Assembly: GCF_019703515.2 (NCBI RefSeq)
Contig: NC_059373.1
Span: 11,505,281 to 11,569,280, forward strand
Direction of reading: 5' to 3'
DNA length: 64,000 nt
DNA from: Myxocyprinus asiaticus
Lineage: Eukaryota; Chordata; Actinopteri; Cypriniformes; Catostomidae
The first letter of the stretch is position 1; each line of letters begins with the position of its first letter. Positions 59,401 to 64,000 of this stretch are shown here, piece after piece. Made by a program: the position numbers and the translations under genes. The notes under the pieces were generated by a model, which ran no database searches, was not told the origin of the DNA, and saw nothing but the letters and a program-made list of their open reading frames with translations.

Positions 59401-59720
59401 CAAGTAAAGGCCTTTACAGCCCATATAGCATCAGTGGCTCTGGATCAGCTTCAGGGTCTAGGTCTGGATCCAGACCTGGTTCAAGATCAGGCTCTAGAAG
59501 GGGAAGCTTTGATGCTACAGGCTCAGGTTTCTCAATGAGCTTTTCCTCATCCTACAGCCCCACTAGTTATGGACGCCGTTATGATTCAGGGGCTTTTAGT
59601 GGATTTAAAATAGATGAGCTAAAGCAGGCCCTTACAATTTTAGCATCAGGCATGAACTGTTGCTATGATGACAAGGGAATTATCACATTATCACAATCAC
59701 AGTCCATTTTAGTTGCTTGA
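53406..59720 (+). CDS. plec: plectin exon 32 (end of rod, six plectin-repeat domains, tail)
   Basis: 6315 bp, 2104 codons plus TGA, acceptor TTTTTCATCACAG. Residues 1-120 of the exon finish the coiled coil (NVQQEQLLQEKTVLQQ). Six plectin-repeat domains start near exon residues 178 (FDGIREKVPASRL), 503 (FDGLRSSVPASEL), 834 (FEGFRGPVIASSL), 1168 (DVIRRRVTIEELY), 1412 (FKGLRKQITPDEL) and 1801 (DPTEETGPVAGIL), each with repeats such as LLEAQAATG.IIDP and LLSAERAVTGYKDPY. The linker after domain 5 (about 1650-1780) has KKRERKTSSKSSVRKRR, the region known to bind intermediate filaments. The end has GSRSGSRPGSRSGSRRGSFD, a microtubule-type GSR motif. After GRRYDSG the last about 40 residues diverge from mammals. 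One exon, as in mammals. Confidence 0.98.
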   Translation: MANVQQEQLLQEKTVLQQTFLVEKETLLKKEKAIEAEKKKLEKLFEDEVKKAEALKDEQERQKKQMEEERKKLLSAMDAAIKKQKDAEEEMLNKQKEMQELEKKRTGQEILLAEENKNLREKLQKLQSSQKPYHTKEIEIQTDSVPEEELVQMTMVETTKKVLNGSTEVESVKKDLPLAFDGIREKVPASRLYDIGVLSKKDFDKLKKGKATVQDLAKNDKVKMCLKGKDCIGGVIAEPNQKMSIYQALNNKKITQSTAMMLLEAQAASGYIIDPIKNRRLSVNEAVKDALIGPELHTKLLSAERAATGFTDPFTGDKISLFEAMKKGLIAEDQATKLLDSQYATGGIVDPVNSHRVPVQTACTQGQLDDDLSKILSSPPADKKAFIDPNTQDSLTYSELLERCKPDPETGIPLLPITEKAVKIEKTYTDEETKDVFRKASVTIPFGRFKGKTVTIWEVINSEYFTEDQRKDLIRQYKTGKITVEKIIRIVITVVEDKENKKEPAFDGLRSSVPASELLDAKVINKDLFNKLHNGKATLKEVSELEPVKKALKGANSIAGVLIELTKEKMSFYEAMKKDLLATEPALNLLEAQAGTGFIIDPVKNQKLTVDEAVKSGIVGPELHEILLSAERAVCGYKDPYTGKTVSLFEAMQKDLIKKDQGIRLLEAQLATGGIIDPEKSYRITQDVAYKRGYLNEEMNKSLSSQSDSSTVFIDPNTQENVTYAELLKRCITDKQTGLPLLLLSEKAMKSKEKEPLSEMQTKQALIDSSVELHSGLFKGRKVTIWEILNSEYITEEQRIEFLQQYRSGQVTIEKLIKIVITIVDERERKRQDSFEGFRGPVIASSLFESKIIDKDTYDKLQQGKKKPAEVSEIDSIKRYLQGSNCIAGVFVEKTKEKLSIYQAMKQKLLTTNTGMSLLEAQAATGYIIDPIRNEKFTVDDAVKAGVVGPELHEKLLSAEKAVTGYKDPYTGNKISLLQAMQKQLVLREHAIPLLDAQEATGGIIDPVNSHRLPSDIAIQRGYFSNQLAKSFKDPSDDIKGFTDPNKDESVTYKQLKERCMTDPDFGIYLLPVSKAESPEQAEKSYVYTEEQAQTDLANTQLDIPHESCAGKQVTLWEVMKSDLLPEEEKQRLLEQYRSGKITKERMIIIIIEIIEQREITKTEQSMSCDVIRRRVTIEELYRARIIDLETYNLLQQGKKTIREVMEMPHVKQYLFGTGSIAGVISDDYDKIGIYQAMKKGLIKPDIGIDLLMAQAATGFITDPVKDQLLTVDEAVRKGLVGPEIHDKLLSAERAVTGYKDPYSGKVISLFQAMKKKLISEDYALKLLEAQIATGGLVDPEYYFRLPNDVAMQRGYINKETCERISDPSGDVKQFTDPTTDEKLSYALLLKRCKVDKESGLRLLSLADKRLLFKGLRKQITPDELLRSQIIDQKTYTALMEGTISVEDLSKDLKKYLEGISSIAGVFVEATKERLSVYQAMKKSMIRPGTAFELLEAQAATGYVIDPIKNLKMNVNEAVKMGVVGPEFKDKLLSAERAVTGYKDPYSGKVISLFQAMKKGQILKDHGIRLLEAQIATGGIIDPEESHRLPVEMAYKRGLFDEEMNGILTDPSDDTKGFFDPNTEENLTYLQLMERCITDPETGLSLLLLKEKKRERKTSSKSSVRKRRVVIVDPETGKEMSVYEAYRKGLIDHQTYIELAEQECEWEEITTTSSDGVVKSMITDRRSGRQYDIDDAISKGLIDQSSLDQYRAGTLSITEFADMLSGNMSGFRSRSSSFGSSSSYPMSPVPSIKTPATTWSDPTEETGPVAGILDTDTLEKVSVTEAMHRNLVDNITGQRLLEAQACTGGIIDPTTGEKFSVADAMNKGLVDKIMVDRINLAQKAFQGFEDPRTKAKMSAAQALKKGWLYYEAGQRFLEVQYLTGGLIEPDVAGRVSLDDAVKKGTLDARTAQKLRDVSGYSKYLTCPKTKLKISYKDAMERSMIEEESGLRLLEASSQSSKGLYSPYSISGSGSASGSRSGSRPGSRSGSRRGSFDATGSGFSMSFSSSYSPTSYGRRYDSGAFSGFKIDELKQALTILASGMNCCYDDKGIITLSQSQSILVA

Positions 59721-59828
59721 TTAATGTACATAAAAGGAAATTTATCTTGCTCTGCATGATATTGCTACTGGGCTTTTCACTGAGGGGTGTAATATTGCTA
59801 TTTAAGACTGGCTTTAATATTTTGTTTC

Positions 59829-59863
<35 letters not shown>

Positions 59864-59912
59864 TGTCTTATTTTTCACTCTCTCTTTTCAGTTTGAAATG
59901 GCAGTATGAATC
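59721..59912 (+). other. start of plectin 3' UTR
   Basis: 190 bp after the stop codon, AT-rich, with a (TA)n run at 59830-59860. No polyadenylation signal AATAAA seen before the Tc1 element. Confidence 0.6.
59830..59860. repeat. (TA)n microsatellite
   Basis: About 15 TA units, 110 bp after the stop codon. Confidence 0.9.
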
Positions 59913-59914
59913 TA

Positions 59915-61492
59915 CAGGTGCATCTCAATAAATTAGAATGTTGTGGAAAAGTTCATTTATTTCAGTAATTCAACTCAAATTGTGAAACTCATGTATTAAA
60001 TAAATTCAATGCACACAGACTGAAGTAGTTTAAGTCTTTGGTTCTTTTAATTGTGATGATTTTGGTTCACATTTAACAAAAACCCACCAATTCACTATCT
60101 CAAAAAATTAGAATACATCATAAGACCAATAAAAAAACATTTTTAGTGAATTGTTGGCCTTTTGGAAAGTATGTTCATTTACTGTATATGTACTCAATAC
60201 TTGGTAGGGGCTCCTTTTGCTTTAATTACTGCCTCAATTCGGCGTGGCATGGAGGTGATCAGTTTGTGGCACTGCTGTGGTGGTATGGAAGCCCAGGTTT
60301 CTTTGACAGTGGCCTTCAGCTCATCTGCATTTTTTGGTCTCTCGTTTCTCATTTTCCTCTTGACAATACCCCATAGATTCTCTATGGGGTTCAGGTCTGG
60401 TGAGTCTGCTGGCCAGTCAAGCACACCAACACCATGGTCATTTAACCAACTTTTGGAGCTTTTGGCAGTGTGGGCAGGTGCCAAATCCTGCTGGAAAATG
60501 AAATCAGCATCTTTAAAAAGCTGGTCAGCAGAAGGAAGCATGAAGTGCTCCAAAATTTCTTGGTAAATGGGTGCAGTGACTTTGGTTTTCAAAAAACACA
60601 ATGGACCTACACCAGCAGATGACATTGCACCCCAAATCATCACAGACTGTGGAAACTTAACAGTGGACTTCAAGCAACTTGGGCTATGAGCTTCTCCACC
60701 CTTCCTCCAGACTCTAGGACCTTGGTTTCCAAATGAAATACAAAACTTGCTCTCATCTGAAAAGAGGACTTTGGACCACTGGGCAACAGTCCAGTTCTTC
60801 TTCTCCTTAGCCCAGGTAAGACGCCTCTGATGTTGTCTGTGGTTCAGGAGTGGCTTAACAAGAGGAATACAACAACTGTAGCCAAATTCCTTGACATGTC
60901 TGTGTGTGGTGGCTCTTGATGCCTTGACCCCAGCCTCAGTCCATTCCTTGTGAAGTTCACCCAAATTCTTGAATCGATTTTGCTTGACAATCATAAGGCT
61001 GCGGTTCTCTCGGTTGGTTTTGCATCTTTTTCTTCCACACTTTTTCCTTCCACTCAACTTTCTGTTAACATGCTTGGATACAGCACTCTGTGAACAGCCA
61101 GCTTCTTTGGCAATGAATGTTTGTGGCTTACCCTCCTTGTGAAGGGTCAGTGATTTTCTTCTGGACAACTGTCAGATCAGCAGTCTTCCCCATGATTGTG
61201 TAGCCTAGTGAACCAAACTGAGAGACCATTTTGAAGGCTCAGGAAACCTTTGCAGGTGTTTTGAGTTGATTAGCTGATTGGCATGTCACCATATTCTAAT
61301 TTTTTGAGATAGTGAATTGGTGGGTTTTTGTTAAATGTGAGCCAAAATCATCACAATTAAAAGAACCAAAGACTTAAACTACTTCAGCCTGTGTGCATTG
61401 AATTTATTTAATACATGAGTTTCACAATTTGAGTTGAATTACTGAAATAAATGAACTTTTCCACGACATTCTAATTTATTGAGATGCACCTG
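59915..61492 (-). mobile_element. Tc1-like transposon, nearly complete (1578 bp)
   Basis: Ends CAGGTGCATCTCAATAAATT and AATTTATTGAGATGCACCTG are inverted, with a TA at 59913-59914 and 61493-61494. The inverted repeats are about 200 bp long and differ at only a few positions by eye, so the insertion looks fairly young. It carries one transposase on the minus strand. It lies in or just past the plectin 3' UTR, antisense to the gene. Confidence 0.93.
60194..61193 (-). pseudogene. Tc1-like transposase, frameshifted near the N-terminus
   Basis: The main open frame (60194-61168, 324 residues) starts without the usual head. A better start, ATG at 61193 (MGKTADLTVVQKKITD), is in another frame, and the two meet near 61147 where about two bases seem missing. 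The rest is intact: a helix-turn-helix paired-like DNA-binding part (FIAKEAGCSQSAVSKHVNRK, GRKRC), and a DD34E catalytic domain with Asp in LFSDESKF, Asp in FQQDLAPAH and Glu in NPIENLWG, 34 residues apart. It ends KAKGAPTKY. Probably inactive unless the reading frame is a sequencing error. Confidence 0.88.
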
Positions 61493-61494
61493 TA

Positions 61495-62670
61495 TATCCC
61501 ATTCTGCAGTATATCCCAATCTATATTTTATTCAATTACTAGCCGTATTAAATACTTATCTCTTTTTGTATTATCTTATTTTATGTTTTATTTTATTGTA
61601 CCATGAAAAGTGGAACATGAACAGTAATATGTAGAAGTGTCAGGATTGTAAAGACATTTGGAGAGGATATGGTGATGCTTCAAATAAGATGTTAAATTTA
61701 TTTGTTATATATTTTGTGTATGTGCATGTAAAGATCCCCAAGGTATCTGTGCACCTTAGATTGTATTTAAACCCTGATCATTTTAACACTATAAGCCAGC
61801 ATGGTAAAAAGGGGGAGCTGTTGACTATCTGCAGAGTGGAATAAGGTCCATTTATACACTCATTAATAGGGGCTTGGGAGCATGTCAATAAACAAAACAT
61901 TACAGTACATGCCTTGGCAACACTGCCACAGTCACTGGTCATAAGAAATTTAAAATGCTCTTCTCATTATTTGGACTGGAAACAATCAACTTTGAACTAT
62001 GCGGTGTACTAGATAAAGCAAAATGGACACACCAATCTTCAATAATCTTTCAAACTGTAGAACCTTCCAGAATTGTCACTAATCACAAAAATGGCAAATT
62101 TATTCACATACCAACCATCCTTTGCCTCTGGTCCTTCCCACAGTCTACTGATTCTAAGGGGACCTCACTTGCGCCTTAACCTTGTGTGACTAAATTTGTT
62201 TTCTTGTAAGATATGTGCACCCTCATCCGGCTTAAAAATACAAAGCCTAGAGACTATGTCCGTTTCACGGCAGAGTATACTATTATAAAGAATGTCATGA
62301 TGTAGGGATTTTAATGTAAACAGTAGCATAAAAATGCTATGATGATCACAGTGTATTTTCACATTCTTGACAAACCACTCCTTTCTCTGTTACAATGTAA
62401 GTTTAAATATCAACTAAATGGCCAATGTCAATCGACTTGCTTTTGTTTTTGCGGAAAAGCTCATGCACTGTATAGTTATCAAATGAAAGTCTCTAAATAT
62501 TCTAAATGTTGGGTCTCATTTCTTATCAGCAATCTTAAGAAAGTACTGTGTCTACAATAGAGTTCCATATTTACTGGCCCTTATCAACAGAGATTAAGGT
62601 ATTAATAATTAAAGTAGATTTAGTTAATAATGAAAACCTAGGGATTGTGTTATATTAAGCTGGCATAACA
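61495..62670 (+). other. plectin 3' flank
   Basis: 1.2 kb, AT-rich. Contains a candidate polyadenylation signal at 61887. Short open frames lack support. Confidence 0.5.
61887..61892 (+). terminator. candidate polyadenylation signal AATAAA
   Basis: AATAAA in CATGTCAATAAACAAAAC, about 590 bp of non-transposon sequence after the stop codon. Other AATAAA copies nearby are inside the Tc1 ends. The true site needs transcript ends. Confidence 0.35.
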
Positions 62671-62957
62671 TACTAGGGTAGCTCACCCACAAATTAATAT
62701 TCTGTTGTTATTTACTCTTATGTTGTTCCAGATACATTTTACTTTCTTCCGTGGAACACAAAAAAGCTCAGTTAACATTCACCTTCATTGTATATGGGAA
62801 AAAAGATGCAGTGAAAGTGAATAGTGACTTTGGCTAACATTCTGCCTAACATCTTTTGTGTTCCTCGGAAGAAAAACATATGAGTTTATAACAACATGAG
62901 GGTGAGTGAATGGGTGCATACCCGTAATTTTAATTTTTGGATGAACTATTTCTTTAA
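62671..62957. repeat. MITE of the TTAA family
   Basis: Left GGGTAGCTCACCCACAAATT and right TTTTTGGATGAACTATTTCTT are inverted. TTAA is clear at the right edge only. Confidence 0.7.
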
Positions 62958-63647
62958 GATTTTACAAATTCGATTGAATTTAATCAAAAATTAAAAGGGG
63001 GAAAAACACTGTAACTTTGATTATGCCCAGACTACCTCTTCTTTAAATTCACAAATCCCCATATTTACCATCTTTATAGTCATGATCATTTGGTTTGTTT
63101 TAGAATCACCAAATATCTCCTAATCTCCTACTACTCTACTGATCTATGTGGTTAGAGTCTATAGAATGGATTGCTCCTAAAGAATCACAATCTTTGTGAT
63201 CTTTCAACCAACATACATGTTCTACTACCTTTATTTGTGCTCCATTTCCAGCTTTCCTTATATGAATTGCTTGTTTGATATAACTGCAAGGTTGAAGAGT
63301 TAAAGTTTGCTAATGGTGTAAAGAAGTTCCAATCTGATCAGACTGATCAAACTGATATTCACTATTTAATTTGTCGATTTTAACACTATTTGAAGTGATT
63401 CAGTGTAGTATTAGGAAATTTGCTGTGTAAGTTGACATGATATCCTGTCTGTAAATCAGCAGCAATTCAAATCAGTGCAACTTAATAATAGTTAGGTATT
63501 GGTGTGGTGATTTATTGACAAGCATTTTACAATCATTTAACATTGACCTACGGGTTGAATGATTTTGTTTACAAGAACACAGTTTTTCTAGTTCAGTGCA
63601 CAAATATTGCTCTATATATTTGCAAATATGCACAATTATCAAACTCA
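62958..63647 (+). other. intergenic sequence
   Basis: About 700 bp, AT-rich, no gene or repeat recognised. Confidence 0.5.
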
Positions 63648-64000
63648 TACAGTACTGTGCAAACGTTTTAGGCACTTGTGAAAAATTTTGCATAGTGATG
63701 ATGTCTTAATAAATAATGTCATAAATAGTTTTTATTCATCAATTAACGTCATACAAAGTCCAGTAAACATAAAAAAGTTAAATCAATATTTGGTGTGACA
63801 ACCTTTGCCCTTCAAAAAAGCAGCAGTTCCCCTAGGTACACCTGGAAGTTTTTCTTGGCTGTTTGCAGGTAGGATGTTCCGAGATTCGTGGAGAACTTGT
63901 CACAGTTCTTCTATCTATTTAGGCTGTCTCAACTGCTTCTGTCTCTTCATGTAATCCCAAACTTACTTGATGTTGAGATCCGGGCTCTGTGAGGGCCATA
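63648..64000 (-). mobile_element. second Tc1-like element, decayed, cut by window end
   Basis: Starts TACAGTACTGTGCAAACGTT then TTAGGCAC, the terminus of a common fish Tc1-like family. Reading the minus strand gives scattered remains of the transposase C-terminus (WDYMKRQKQLRQ-like, with stops and frameshifts). It continues beyond the window. Confidence 0.7.

Larger units (their letters stand above)
1570..59720 (+). other. plec: plectin gene (whole transcription unit in window)
   Basis: Gene-level entry. The spliced exons give an uninterrupted frame from first exon 1b through exon 32: 13734 bp, 4577 residues plus stop, without optional exons. Domain order is isoform-specific head, CH1-CH2 actin-binding domain (about residues 37-275), plakin domain of spectrin repeats with an SH3 (about 275-1358), coiled-coil rod (about 1359-2650, the last part in exon 32), and six plectin-repeat domains with a GSR-rich tail. 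The exon pattern, with 15-bp and 36-bp optional exons, a 3.3-kb rod exon and a 6.3-kb last exon, matches mammalian PLEC. The protein crosslinks actin, intermediate filaments and membrane junctions. The gene may extend upstream, because mammalian plectin 1 and 1c type first exons were not seen. Teleosts have two copies and I cannot tell which this is. Confidence 0.96.

Overview
The window is teleost fish DNA, most likely from a cypriniform (carp/danio-like) genome. It carries almost all of one plectin gene (plec; pleca or plecb cannot be decided here) on the + strand. The fish assignment rests on the plectin exon sequences, an almost complete Tc1-like transposon, Tc1-derived fold-back elements, and many TTAA-flanked MITEs with termini like 'AAAGGGATAGTTCACCC', which are typical of cypriniforms.

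Layout: 1-19.7 kb is the alternative-promoter region. It holds first exons matching mammalian plectin 1b (1570-1678) and 1a (15827-15941), plus an unassigned first-exon candidate (6596-6743). All three end in phase 1 and fit exon 2 (19683-19744). From 19.7 to 34.7 kb lie the exons of the two calponin-homology (CH) actin-binding domains, with the two known optional mini-exons 2alpha (15 bp) and 3alpha (36 bp). In the intron between exons 6 and 7 an extra exon (32643-32968) has a start codon and a donor in the right phase. It predicts a plectin with a truncated actin-binding domain. From 35 to 47.5 kb lie about 22 exons of the plakin domain (spectrin repeats plus an SH3 module), with two candidate in-frame mini-exons. 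The 3.3-kb exon 31 (49537-52881) is the coiled-coil rod. The 6.3-kb exon 32 (53406-59720) holds the six plectin-repeat modules, the intermediate-filament-binding linker and the GSR tail. Every junction from exon 2 to 32 keeps the reading frame, so the gene looks intact (4577 aa as isoform 1b, without optional exons).

Downstream (59.7-64 kb) are a Tc1-like element about 190 bp after the stop codon, a possible polyadenylation signal, a MITE and the edge of a second decayed Tc1-like element. The introns hold DNA-transposon relics, SINE-like fragments and microsatellites. No second host gene, RNA gene or CRISPR array was recognised.

How it works: plectin is a cytolinker. The CH domains bind actin, the plakin domain binds membrane and junction partners, the rod dimerises, and the C-terminal repeats bind intermediate filaments. 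The alternative first exons direct the same body to different sites (1a hemidesmosome, 1b mitochondria in mammals). The internal first exon would add a form weakened or lost for actin binding.
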